Positions 33,914 through 42,279 of a stretch of DNA of 64,000 nucleotides are shown piece by piece (the stretch's first letter is position 1; each line of letters opens with the position of its first letter). The stretch is from an uncultured Alistipes sp. Its GTDB lineage: Bacteria > Bacteroidota > Bacteroidia > Bacteroidales > Rikenellaceae. The notes under the pieces are model-generated. The model saw only the letters and a list, made by a program, of their open reading frames with translations, was not told the origin of the DNA and made no database searches. Position numbers and translations under genes: made by a program. The stretch is taken from positions 14,210 to 78,209 of the forward strand of contig CAAGBI010000076.1 in the NCBI GenBank assembly GCA_900768015.1, read 5' to 3'.

Positions 33914-34035
33914 TTTCTTGTGATAGTGGCGCTACTGCGGCACTTCAATCAAAATGGCGAATGGGAAATACTTCGAGTATGTCCCATCCGCCATTTCTCA
34001 TGTCAGCACCACATTAGCACCACTCTGACAAGAAA
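33914..34035 (+). repeat. family A repeat, copy A3
   Basis: Perfect 8-bp terminal inverted repeat TTTCTTGT / ACAAGAAA, extended as TTTCTTGTGATA / CTCTGACAAGAAA. Inner hairpin 33952-33996 (AAATGGCGAATGGG with CCCATCCGCCATTT). Confidence 0.75.
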
Positions 34036-34045
34036 TAGATAGCGG

Positions 34046-34108
34046 TGGTGGCGCTACTGCGGCGCTTCAATCAAAATGGCGAATGGGTTATCCCATCCGC
34101 CATTTCTC
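34046..34108 (+). repeat. family A repeat, truncated tandem copy A4, with terminator hairpin
   Basis: GTGGTGGCGCTACTGCGGCG and the hairpin 34074-34105 repeat the left part of A3 in tandem; the inner loop is cut to TTAT. The hairpin could end both yajC and the response regulator gene. Confidence 0.65.
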
Positions 34109-34128
34109 GTTTTAGTCTCTTATCTCCG

Positions 34129-34869
34129 CTATCCGTTCATCTTATTAAAATACTCCAAGAAGCGCTCCTTGTAGTTCTCGCCCAAGGGAATGTACTCGCC
34201 GTTGTCGAGGAAGATGCGACCCTTTGTGTAGCTCGCTATGCGCTTGAGGTTCACGATGTAGGAGCGGTGCACGCGCAAGAAACCATCCGCGGGGAGCGTG
34301 GTCTCCATGTTCTTGAGGCGGAAGAGGGTGGTGATGGTGGAGCTACCCTCGATGTGTAGGCGCACATACTCGCCCGCACTCTCCAGATATACGATGTCGG
34401 CAACCTTGACAAGCTGCGTCTTGTAGTCGGCCTTTACCGATATTACCTCCTTGTCTGCCGCCTCGGCCTCGTTCTGCGCTATGGCACTCTCGGCGGCGTG
34501 GCAGCGCTCCACAAGGTCGACAAGCGAGATGACCTTCTGCGTAGCCTTCATAAACTCCTCATACGAGAAGGGTTTCAATAGGTAGTCTATGGCGTTGAGC
34601 TTGAAGCCCTCGAGGGCGAACTCGGGGTGTGCCGTGGTAAAGACGATGTAGTGTCCCGAGTCTATGCTGCGCACAAACTCCAGACCATTCATATCGGGCA
34701 TGTTGATGTCTACAAACAGTAGGTCTGCGGTGGCTGTTTTAAGCACCTCTTGTGCCTCCATGGCACTACGGCATACGGCAACCAGCTCGAGTTGCTCGGT
34801 GCGCTCAATGTAGCTCTTTATCTGTCTTAGAGCCATGGGCTCGTCATCAATGGCGATACATCTAACCAT
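34129..34869 (-). CDS. LytTR-family response regulator
   Basis: 246 residues. Receiver domain 1-118 with the acidic pair D-D (IAIDDEPMAL), the phosphorylated Asp in LLFVDINMPDMNG, and Lys in LLKPFSYEEF. C-terminal LytTR DNA-binding domain (VYLESAGEYVRLHIEG, LRVHRSYIVNLKRIASYTKGRIFLDNGEYIPLG). Partner of the kinase gene 14 bp upstream. Targets are not readable from this window. Confidence 0.93.
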   Translation of the reverse strand: MVRCIAIDDEPMALRQIKSYIERTEQLELVAVCRSAMEAQEVLKTATADLLFVDINMPDMNGLEFVRSIDSGHYIVFTTAHPEFALEGFKLNAIDYLLKPFSYEEFMKATQKVISLVDLVERCHAAESAIAQNEAEAADKEVISVKADYKTQLVKVADIVYLESAGEYVRLHIEGSSTITTLFRLKNMETTLPADGFLRVHRSYIVNLKRIASYTKGRIFLDNGEYIPLGENYKERFLEYFNKMNG

Positions 34870-34883
34870 AATATCAGTAGGTA

Positions 34884-35933
34884 TTAGAAGTGTTTGTTAA
34901 TGGGTATTACAAGCTCCACGATATACTTGTCGTTGCTCGTGCTGTCGGTGGTGAGCGTGTAGCTCTTGCCGAAGAGCAGGTCGAGGCGCTTGGTTATGTT
35001 GTTTAGGCCGATGCCGCTATGCTCGGTTGTCTGTGCCGAGTGGCGGCTGTTGGATACTACGCATGTCAGGGTCTCCTTGTCCACCGCGATGTGGATGTCG
35101 ATGTATGACTCCTTGTTGTAGCTGATGCCGTGCTTGAAGGCGTTCTCCACCAATACGATGAGCAATAGCGGCGGCATTGTCACCTTGCGACAGGTATTCA
35201 GGTCGGGGGTGTTTATCGTGATTTTCACATCGTCGATATAGCGTATGCGCATCAGCTCTATGTAGTTGTGCAGAAACTCCACCTCCTTATCCAGCGATGT
35301 CTGGCTGCCGCTCGAGTCGTAGAGCACATGGCGCAACATTCGCGATAGCTCCATGACGCTATGCTTGGCAAGCTCCGTGTCGAAGTCTATCATCGCGTGG
35401 ATGTTGTTGAGCGTGTTCATCAAAAAGTGGGGGTTTATCTGATACTTCAGATACTGCATCTCGTTCTCGATGCTCTGCTTCTCGAGTTCCGCCATGCGCT
35501 GCTCGGTCTCCAACGAACGATAGTAGAGCTTAATCATTGAGTTGGCACCCGCCATCAGCACGCCGATGATGAGATTCCAGTACCACTCCAACTCGGTGAA
35601 CGAGGCCTTGTCGCTCAAGTCTGCGTCGCTCTGCCAATACTGGAAGTCGCCAATCTCGATAGTTCCGAATATTGCGATAATCAACAATAGGAGCAATATC
35701 GTGTAGAGTATGTAGCGCTTTCGCAACAGAAGACGCGGAGCGAGGAGTGTGGTGTTTACCATGAAGATTATGAAGTATGGGGCGATTTTACCCCACGATA
35801 TAATCACCTTTCCGAAGTTTACGAACGCTTCGCTCATCAGGTGAGCATTCATAAACGGAATAAGGAATATAGCTGCCCACACCAAGGTGTACAGCATATT
35901 CTCACCAAGTCGCCAATATCTAATTGTCTTCAT
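34884..35933 (-). CDS. LytS-type sensor histidine kinase
   Basis: 349 residues from MKTIRYWRLGENML; an ATG at 35969 lies upstream of the promoter box. Four membrane helices in the first ~150 residues, then a short coiled coil and the His_kinase motif QINPHFLMNTLNNIHAM with the phosphorylated His, and a degenerate HATPase with LVENAFKHGISYN and GIGLNNITKRL. No periplasmic sensor domain, so it may sense membrane state or a partner. Forms an operon with the LytTR regulator. Confidence 0.92.
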   Translation of the reverse strand: MKTIRYWRLGENMLYTLVWAAIFLIPFMNAHLMSEAFVNFGKVIISWGKIAPYFIIFMVNTTLLAPRLLLRKRYILYTILLLLLIIAIFGTIEIGDFQYWQSDADLSDKASFTELEWYWNLIIGVLMAGANSMIKLYYRSLETEQRMAELEKQSIENEMQYLKYQINPHFLMNTLNNIHAMIDFDTELAKHSVMELSRMLRHVLYDSSGSQTSLDKEVEFLHNYIELMRIRYIDDVKITINTPDLNTCRKVTMPPLLLIVLVENAFKHGISYNKESYIDIHIAVDKETLTCVVSNSRHSAQTTEHSGIGLNNITKRLDLLFGKSYTLTTDSTSNDKYIVELVIPINKHF

Positions 35934-35939
35934 ATTTTG

Positions 35940-35947
35940 CAAATTTA
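35940..35947 (-). promoter_or_regulatory. -7 promoter element of the kinase-regulator operon
   Basis: Minus-strand TAAATTTG only 6 bp before the preferred ATG, so the leader would be very short. Confidence 0.55.
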
Positions 35948-36021
35948 ATAATTTCGCTCCACAAATCAAAATAAAGACTCTATTATTAAACCGAATAATT
36001 GAATTATTAAATAAAAGATAT

Positions 36022-36029
36022 TAACTTTG
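36022..36029 (+). promoter_or_regulatory. -7 promoter element of the HAD phosphatase gene
   Basis: TAACTTTG about 93 bp before the ATG. Confidence 0.6.
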
Positions 36030-36122
36030 TGAGCATTTGTGGTGGTCGCCGTGCCACGCTTTTTTGATTTATAACATAGGCAAGCCGCCATTTAACCAAG
36101 GCTTGTTCTGCTATTTACGATT

Positions 36123-36785
36123 ATGTTAAAGGGATTGCTTTTTGATATGGACGGTGTGCTGGTTAACAACCTTGAGGTGCACCGCGAGGCCTTTGCCGAG
36201 TTCTTCCGCCGCTATGGTGTGGAGCGCACATTCGACGAACTGAGCCGCGTATTCGGCAAGGGTAACGATGATATTATGGGAGAGCTTATGCCTCGCGAGG
36301 TCGTGGAGCGCGTGGGCATCCGCGAACTGGGCAACGAGAAGGAGGCCATCTATCGCGAGATATACGCCCCGACGATTGTGCCACAGCCAGGCTTGCTGGA
36401 GTTTCTTGCCGAGAGTGAGCGCGCGGGTCTGCGTGCTGCCGTAGGCTCGTCGGGCTATAGGGCGAATGTAGATTTCGTGCTGGACAAGTGCAATATTCGT
36501 CGCTACTTCATGGCGGCGGTTGCGGGAGATGAGGTTACGCGCTGCAAGCCCGACCCCGAGATATACCTCACTGCGGCGGCGAAGTTAGGCCTCGAACCCC
36601 ATGAGTGTGTGGTGTTTGAGGATGCCGAGGCGGGCATCGAGTCTGCCAAGCGCGCAGGAATCAAGGTGGTAGCCCTTGCCACAACCTTCGACCGCGAGTT
36701 CTTGAGCCACACCGAGGCAGATGTCATCGTCGACGACTTCCGCGATGTGACGGTAGAGATGTTGCGCGAGCTTGTCGAGGGTTAG
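36123..36785 (+). CDS. HAD-family phosphatase (beta-phosphoglucomutase-like)
   Basis: 220 residues. Motif I FDMDGVLVNN (nucleophile and acid Asp), a helical cap, motif II GSSGYRANVDFVL, motif III CKPDPEIYL and motif IV VVFEDAEAGIESAKRAG. Closest in look to beta-phosphoglucomutase or sugar-phosphate phosphatases; substrate not predictable. Its stop overlaps the stop of the convergent SDR gene by four bases (TTAG). Confidence 0.88.
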   Translation: MLKGLLFDMDGVLVNNLEVHREAFAEFFRRYGVERTFDELSRVFGKGNDDIMGELMPREVVERVGIRELGNEKEAIYREIYAPTIVPQPGLLEFLAESERAGLRAAVGSSGYRANVDFVLDKCNIRRYFMAAVAGDEVTRCKPDPEIYLTAAAKLGLEPHECVVFEDAEAGIESAKRAGIKVVALATTFDREFLSHTEADVIVDDFRDVTVEMLRELVEG

Positions 36786-37573
36786 ATGCGGTTTAGGAGC
36801 TTCGTGACCGCGGGTATGCGTATCATAAGGTCGAAGAGGCGCGCGGGGATGATGGCGCACACGACGACCACGAACTTGGTGAACAGGCCTGGTGTTAGGC
36901 GCCTTCTGCCACGCATCATTGCGCGAGTACCGCGGCGTGCTATGGTCTCTGCGCGGTGCATGACGCCGAGGCGCACAAACCACTTGCGCCACGAGGGCTT
37001 GAGGTTGTAGAGGGGTGTGTCTACTGCGCCAGGAAATACGGCAGTGACGCTCACGCCATGGCGGTGCAGCTCATACCATAGCGCAAAGGCGAGGCTCTTG
37101 ATGTAGGACTTCGTTGCGCTGTAGTGTGAGATGGTGGGGTAGGGCAACCACGCTGTAGATGAGGACATTAGGAGTATGCGTCCATGTCGGCGCTCCTTCA
37201 TCACCTCGCCAAAGTAGCAGCATAGGAGTGTCGTTGTTGTGCAGTGCAGGGCGATTATAGTCTCAAGGCGCTGCGGCTCGGTGCGTGTGAGCGTAGAGAA
37301 GAGCAGCATGCCGGCGTTGCAGATAAGGATGTCGACCTGCCAGCCCTCAGCCTTGCACCTATTGAAGATGCTCTCGGCAGCATTGGGTGCAGAGAGGTCT
37401 GCGTAGATGTAGTGCGCCGTGATGTTGTATGCCGCGCGTAGCTCTGCTGCGACCGCCTCCAACTCATGCTGCTGGTTGCTTACGGCTATGATGTTGTAGC
37501 CGCGCTTTGCCAACTCGTGGGCATAGCAGCGACCGATACCTGAGGATGCTCCTGTGATTAATGCGTAGTTCAT
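36782..37573 (-). CDS. short-chain dehydrogenase/reductase
   Basis: 263 residues from MNYALITGASSGIGR; an ATG at 37660 in frame is upstream of the -7 box. TGASSGIG (NAD(P) loop), NAG in LICNAGM, Ser in LMSSSTA and YSATKSYIKS (Y-x3-K) are intact. The C-terminal ~50 residues are basic and hydrophobic (KFVVVVCAIIPARLFDLMIRIPAV), as in membrane-associated SDRs acting on lipids. The promoter lies 4 bp before the ATG. Confidence 0.87.
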   Translation of the reverse strand: MNYALITGASSGIGRCYAHELAKRGYNIIAVSNQQHELEAVAAELRAAYNITAHYIYADLSAPNAAESIFNRCKAEGWQVDILICNAGMLLFSTLTRTEPQRLETIIALHCTTTTLLCCYFGEVMKERRHGRILLMSSSTAWLPYPTISHYSATKSYIKSLAFALWYELHRHGVSVTAVFPGAVDTPLYNLKPSWRKWFVRLGVMHRAETIARRGTRAMMRGRRRLTPGLFTKFVVVVCAIIPARLFDLMIRIPAVTKLLNRI

Positions 37574-37577
37574 ACCA

Positions 37578-37585
37578 CAAAGATA
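37578..37585 (-). promoter_or_regulatory. -7 promoter element directly before the SDR gene
   Basis: Minus-strand TATCTTTG with 4 bases to the ATG, the same spacing as at 28924; implies a leaderless mRNA. Confidence 0.55.
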
Positions 37586-37599
37586 CAACTTTTTAAGCA

Positions 37600-38079
37600 A
37601 TGGCAAAAAAGATAGAGAAGACAAATGCTGCCCGCCTACTGGATAGGGCGAAGATTGCATACGACCTTGTGCCCTATACGGTGGATGAGGATAACCTCGC
37701 CGCCACGCATGTCGCCGAGGAGCTGAGCGAGGATATAGCTACGGTGTTTAAGACGCTCGTTCTGCGTGGCGATAGGGCGGGACTCTTTGTATGTGTCATC
37801 CCTGGCGATAAGGAGGTGGACCTCAAGGCTGCGGCGCGCGTCTCGGGAAACAAGAAGGCGGACCTCATACCGATGAAGGAGCTGCTGCCCACAACGGGAT
37901 ATATACGCGGTGGCTGCTCGCCCATAGGCATGAAGAAGCCACTGCCGACATTCATCCACTTCACCTGCCTCGACCACGAGCGCATATATATAAGTGCGGG
38001 TGTGCGCGGCTTGCAGATAGCCATCGCCCCTGCCGACCTTGTTGCCTATGTTGGTGCTACGGTTGTCGACTTAATATAA
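37600..38079 (+). CDS. ybaK: Cys-tRNA(Pro)/Cys-tRNA(Cys) deacylase YbaK
   Basis: 159 residues of the YbaK/EbsC family: KTNAARLLDRAKIAYDLVPY, TVFKTLVLRGD (catalytic Lys), GCSPIGMKKPLPTFIH and AGVRGLQIAIAPADL. Removes Cys wrongly attached to tRNA-Pro. Divergent from the SDR gene with only 26 bp between starts. With the ProX-like gene at 28428 the window has two members of this editing superfamily. Confidence 0.93.
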   Translation: MAKKIEKTNAARLLDRAKIAYDLVPYTVDEDNLAATHVAEELSEDIATVFKTLVLRGDRAGLFVCVIPGDKEVDLKAAARVSGNKKADLIPMKELLPTTGYIRGGCSPIGMKKPLPTFIHFTCLDHERIYISAGVRGLQIAIAPADLVAYVGATVVDLI

Positions 38080-38192
38080 GTTATGCTTATAAGCCTATAA
38101 ATAATAAAAATCGAAAATAGTTGTATTTCAAGAAAATAGGCATTTTCTTTGCAGTGTGAAAATTAAGAATAACTAATAAGAAAAAGCATATT

Positions 38193-38963
38193 ATGAACAA
38201 ATATTTCGATTTATCAGGACAGGTAGCAGTAGTAACAGGAGCATCAACAGGCCTCGGACTTCAGATGGCAAAGGCCTTTGCAAGTCAGGGCGCAAACCTC
38301 GTGTTGTTGGCACGCCGTGAGCAGCGCCTTAAGGAGAATGCCGAGGCCCTCACAAAGGAGTTCGGCGTTGAGGTCATGGCCTTGAAGTGCGACATCACCC
38401 ATACAGATGAGGTTAAGGGTGCTGTGGAGGCTGTGCTCAAGCGATTTGGTAGGGTAGACATCCTTGTGAACAATGCTGGCACGGGAGCGATAGGCAATGC
38501 CGAGGATATCACCGACGAGCAGTTTATGCACGAGGTAAATGTTGACCTCTTCGGCACATTTATCTGCGCACGCGAGTTTGGCCGTGCCATGCTCGATGCG
38601 GGATACGGTCGCATCATAAACATCGCCTCGATGTATGGCTTGGTGGGCAACATGATTGCGGGCAGTGCGCCATATCATGCGGCAAAGGGTGGTGTGGTAA
38701 ACCTAACTCGTGCCTTGGCTGCCGAGTGGGGTAAGCATGGCATCACCGTAAACAGCATCTGCCCAGGATACTTCTACACCGAGCTAACAACAGCAACGCT
38801 CGATAGCGACTACTTCCAGGATATGGCTAAGCGTAGCATACCCCTTGGTCGCTATGGCCGTGAGGGCGAGCTCGACACCTGCGCACTATTCCTCGCCTCG
38901 CCAATGAGTACCTATGTAAATGGTCAGAACATAGCCGTAGATGGCGGCTTCACATGTGTGTAG
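38193..38963 (+). CDS. SDR-family oxidoreductase (gluconate 5-dehydrogenase-like)
   Basis: 256 residues. TGASTGLG, NNAGTG, INIASMYG (catalytic Ser at the expected point is replaced in part: I-A-S), YHAAKGG (Y-x3-K) and the C-terminal YVNGQNIAVDGGFTCV, typical of classical SDRs such as gluconate 5-dehydrogenase or 3-oxoacyl-ACP-like reductases. Substrate not certain. Monocistronic with terminator at 39039. Confidence 0.88.
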   Translation: MNKYFDLSGQVAVVTGASTGLGLQMAKAFASQGANLVLLARREQRLKENAEALTKEFGVEVMALKCDITHTDEVKGAVEAVLKRFGRVDILVNNAGTGAIGNAEDITDEQFMHEVNVDLFGTFICAREFGRAMLDAGYGRIINIASMYGLVGNMIAGSAPYHAAKGGVVNLTRALAAEWGKHGITVNSICPGYFYTELTTATLDSDYFQDMAKRSIPLGRYGREGELDTCALFLASPMSTYVNGQNIAVDGGFTCV

Positions 38964-39038
38964 CCATGACGATGTATTGCGGTATGAGCCAGCCCCTATA
39001 TCACCCATAGCTTGCGCATAACGCCCATTATAAGTGTT

Positions 39039-39090
39039 AAGCCGAGAATTTTGAGCCTATCCTTAGGCTTGAGATTCTCGGCTTTCTTTC
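39039..39090 (+). terminator. terminator after the SDR gene
   Basis: AAGCCGAGAAT...AGCCTA pairs with TAGGCT...ATTCTCGGCTT (about 20 bp with small bulges), then TCTTTC. The rest of the gap 38964-39368 has a weak family A-like TTGTGATAAGC at 39150 and the ahpC promoter. Confidence 0.8.
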
Positions 39091-39264
39091 ATGACCGAGG
39101 CACGCGCGATAGCACAGCTGCCGCAGCTATATTGCCCTCGAAGAGATATTTGTGATAAGCGGTGTATATGCGCTGTGGGGTTGGTATATATTTTGTTTAT
39201 GGCGGTATAAGAACATATGATTAAAGATTTTGCCTAAAAATGTTTGAGTTTAATTTATTTGTTT

Positions 39265-39272
39265 TACTTTTG
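39265..39272 (+). promoter_or_regulatory. -7 promoter element of ahpCF
   Basis: TACTTTTG with a TTTG at 39243-39246 as a -33 box; leader of about 90 AT-rich bases before ahpC. No OxyR-type palindrome was recognised by eye. Confidence 0.6.
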
Positions 39273-39368
39273 CACTCGATAAGATTTGGTTATGATAAGC
39301 AAAATTACGATAACTATATATTTATAACAAGATAAACAAATATATTAACAATTAAAAAAATTACAATT

Positions 39369-39935
39369 ATGACATCTATTATCAACTCACAGCTTCCAGA
39401 GTTCAAGGTTCAGGCATATCACAACGGCAATTTCACATCAGTATCGAGCGACGATGTAAAGGGTAAGTGGGCTATATTCTTCTTCTATCCTGCCGACTTC
39501 ACCTTCGTGTGTCCAACAGAGTTGGTAGACCTTGCAGAGAAGTACGAGAAGCTAAAGAGCTTGGGCGTTGAGGTCTACTCTGTAAGCACCGACTCACACT
39601 TTGTGCACAAGGCTTGGCACGACGCCTCTGAGAGCATTCGCAAGATTAACTATCCTATGTTGGCAGACCCAACAGGCGTGCTTAGCCGTGGCTTCGGCGT
39701 GATGATCGAGGAGGATGGCATGGCCTATCGTGGCACCTTCCTCGTAAACCCCGAGGGTAAGATTAAGATTGCTGAGATTCAGGATAATAGCATCGGCCGT
39801 AATGCTGACGAGTTGGTGCGCAAGGTTGAGGCGGCTATCTTCGTGGCTAACCATCCTGGCGAGGTATGTCCCGCAAAGTGGAAGCAGGGCGCTGAGACCC
39901 TAAAGCCAAGTATCGACCTTGTTGGAAAGATCTAA
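39369..39935 (+). CDS. ahpC: alkyl hydroperoxide reductase, peroxiredoxin subunit
   Basis: 188 residues, typical 2-Cys peroxiredoxin: FFYPADFTFVCPTELVDL holds the peroxidatic Cys, GEVCPAKWKQG the resolving Cys; FLVNPEGKIK in between. Reduces H2O2 and organic peroxides with electrons from AhpF. First gene of ahpCF. Confidence 0.98.
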   Translation: MTSIINSQLPEFKVQAYHNGNFTSVSSDDVKGKWAIFFFYPADFTFVCPTELVDLAEKYEKLKSLGVEVYSVSTDSHFVHKAWHDASESIRKINYPMLADPTGVLSRGFGVMIEEDGMAYRGTFLVNPEGKIKIAEIQDNSIGRNADELVRKVEAAIFVANHPGEVCPAKWKQGAETLKPSIDLVGKI

Positions 39936-40001
39936 TATAAACACTGGGAGTGCTCGGGGAATGCTCCTCGAAGCACTCCAAAACCTAAAACGACAACTAC
40001 T

Positions 40002-41567
40002 ATGATAGACTCATCTATTATCCAACAAGTAACAGATATATTCGCCAACTTAGACTCGCGCTATACACTCTCTGCCTACATCTCTTCGGAGCACGAGAGT
40101 GGCGCCCAGATGGCTGAGTTTCTCAACGATTTTGCAACGACATCCTCGCATATTAGCGTCGAGCACCACACAGCGACTGGCAACACCCTATATTTCGACC
40201 TCCTCAAAGAGGGTAGGCCCACAGGTATCGCCTTTCGAGGTATCCCCAACGGCCATGAGTTCACCTCGTTGCTGTTGGCGATACTCAATGCCGATGGCAA
40301 GGGTAAGAACCTCCCTGATGAGGGCATTGCTCGCCGCATAGGTGCTTTGCAGGGTGACATACGCTTGCAGACATACATATCGTTGAGCTGCACAAACTGC
40401 CCCGATGTGGTGCAGACGCTCAACATATTTGCGCTGCTAAACCCAAGCATCAGCCACGAGATGGTTGATGGAGCATTGTTCCAAGACGAGGTGGAGGCTA
40501 AGGGTGTTCAGGCCGTGCCCAGCGTCTTTGCTAATGGCGAGTTGCTGCATGTGGGTCGTGGCTCACTCGGCGAACTACTCGAGAAGCTTGAGGCGAAGTA
40601 CCCCTCAGCGGATGATGCTGCAAGTGCTACAGGCGAGCCTATTACTCGTCATTACGATGTGGTGGTAGTGGGTGGTGGCCCTGCGGGTGCTTCCGCAGCT
40701 ATATACTCGGCACGCAAGGGCCTCAAGGTTGCAATCGTAGCTGAACGCATCGGAGGTCAGGTTAAGGAGACTGTGGGTATCGAGAACCTTATATCTATAC
40801 CTTACACCACGGGAAGCGAGCTTGCCGATAACCTGCGTACACATCTTACGCACTATCCCATAGAGTTGTTCGAGAATCGCCGTATTGAGCGCACCGAACT
40901 CGCGGGCAAGCAGAAGCTTATCGAGGTGGTGGGTGGCGAGCTCTTTAGCGCTCCTGCCGTCATCATAGCTACGGGTGCTGGCTGGCGCCGCCTAAATGTC
41001 GAAGGCGAAGCAGAGTATATAGGACGAGGCGTAGCCTTTTGCCCTCATTGCGATGGCCCATTCTATGCCGGTAAGAGGGTCGCTGTGGTAGGTGGCGGCA
41101 ACTCGGGTATCGAGGCAGCTATCGACCTCGCGGGTATATGCCAAAAGGTTACGGTTATCGAGTTTATGGATAGCCTCAAGGCCGATAAAGTGCTTCAGGA
41201 TAAGGCGCGTAGCCTGCCCAATGTCGAGATATTAACATCGACACAAACCACAAAGGTGGAGGGTAATGGCGAGAGACTTACGGCCCTACGCCTCAAAAAT
41301 CGCCAGACTGATGAGGAGCATACGCTTGAACTTGACGGAGTCTTCGTGCAGATAGGCTTAAGCGCTAATAGCCAACCCTTTACCGAGCTCGAAAAGACCC
41401 GTATCGGAGAGATTGTTATCGATGCCCACTGCCGAACAAACATCTCGGGAGTCTATGCCGCAGGCGATGTTTCATCGGTGCCCTATAAGCAGATTATAAT
41501 TGCCATGGGCGAGGGCGCTAAGGCGGCGCTCACAGCCTTTGACGATCGAACCCGTGGAGTGATATAG
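40002..41567 (+). CDS. ahpF: alkyl hydroperoxide reductase subunit F
   Basis: 521 residues. N-terminal tandem thioredoxin-like domain with SCTNCPDVV (C-x2-C), FAD motif [20 protein letters not shown] near 217, redox pair [16 protein letters not shown] motif [17 protein letters not shown] and C-terminal [24 protein letters not shown]. Transfers electrons from NADH to AhpC. 66 bp after ahpC. Confidence 0.98.
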   Translation: MIDSSIIQQVTDIFANLDSRYTLSAYISSEHESGAQMAEFLNDFATTSSHISVEHHTATGNTLYFDLLKEGRPTGIAFRGIPNGHEFTSLLLAILNADGKGKNLPDEGIARRIGALQGDIRLQTYISLSCTNCPDVVQTLNIFALLNPSISHEMVDGALFQDEVEAKGVQAVPSVFANGELLHVGRGSLGELLEKLEAKYPSADDAASATGEPITRHYDVVVVGGGPAGASAAIYSARKGLKVAIVAERIGGQVKETVGIENLISIPYTTGSELADNLRTHLTHYPIELFENRRIERTELAGKQKLIEVVGGELFSAPAVIIATGAGWRRLNVEGEAEYIGRGVAFCPHCDGPFYAGKRVAVVGGGNSGIEAAIDLAGICQKVTVIEFMDSLKADKVLQDKARSLPNVEILTSTQTTKVEGNGERLTALRLKNRQTDEEHTLELDGVFVQIGLSANSQPFTELEKTRIGEIVIDAHCRTNISGVYAAGDVSSVPYKQIIIAMGEGAKAALTAFDDRTRGVI

Positions 41568-41592
41568 CCCCATACCATCTATACCACAAAAA

Positions 41593-41622
41593 ACGACAGA
41601 GCACACGCTCTGTCGTTGTCGT
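41593..41622 (+). terminator. terminator of ahpCF
   Basis: ACGACAGAGC pairs with GCTCTGTCGT around ACAC, followed by TGTCGTTTAC. Confidence 0.75.
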
Positions 41623-41634
41623 TTACAAAAAAGT

Positions 41635-41680
41635 ACTAAAAAATATAAGGAGTCCCCCAAAAGGACTCCTATATTATTTT
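41635..41680 (+). repeat. left boundary repeat of the AT-rich island
   Basis: ACTAAAAAATATAAGGAGTC, then CCCCCAAAAGGACTCC and TATATTATTTT. It is nearly identical, in inverted orientation, to the tRNA-Arg terminator at 47803-47846 (the only differences are in the loop). It is itself a hairpin (AGGAGTCC/GGACTCCT) and so may also act as a terminator. Confidence 0.8.
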
Positions 41681-41957
41681 ATTCATTTCGAGAGAGTTAA
41701 ACGGTTTTCGAAACCCATCAAAAATCCCTCAAAAATCACAGTTTCTCACCCGAAAAATACCCAAAAATTTTTATCAGAAATTTAGGGAATTTTTGTGTAT
41801 GGGGTGGCAGCAGTAAACTCCACCTCCAGTGCAGTAGCAATCAGTACTGCAATGTAGAACTCAAATATTAGTATAGGACTGCCTATTAATAGCCCCAGTA
41901 GAGTAAATTTTATTGACGATACCTCTTTTGAGTGTTGTTCGTTTACGAAAATATTTC

Positions 41958-41965
41958 TACATTTG
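41958..41965 (+). promoter_or_regulatory. candidate promoter of the island nuclease gene
   Basis: TACATTTG with TTTG at 41937-41940. It would give a leader of about 310 bases before the ATG at 42280, with small hairpins such as ATACACC/GGTGTAT at 42103-42119. In the gap 41568-42279 no convincing ORF is seen. Confidence 0.45.
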
Positions 41966-42279
41966 TAATCGGATTGGGTTGTGAAAGATCCAATTCATAC
42001 ATAATAGAAAGTGTTTTCGCACTGTCCTTAAGTGAAAATGTGGAAGTTTTCAATGACAACAGGACGACGGATAACACTCATTCCTTGTATAGTTATGTGG
42101 CTATACACCTTTGGTGTATTTACCCTTATACTATCCAAGCGTAGGGTATCGCATCGTTTATTCTTACAGAGGTCTTTCCACAACCTTCACTTAGATAAAC
42201 GAAAGTCAACTCCACACTTTCTTTTTTGTGCGAATAGCCATAGTAGGAGTTGCGTGGCAGAACAAGCTACTAAACTACT

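Noticed and set aside
38193..38963. FabG assignment for this SDR
   Set aside because: Motifs fit many classical SDRs and there is no fatty-acid gene nearby; kept as SDR with gluconate 5-dehydrogenase-like as the best guess.
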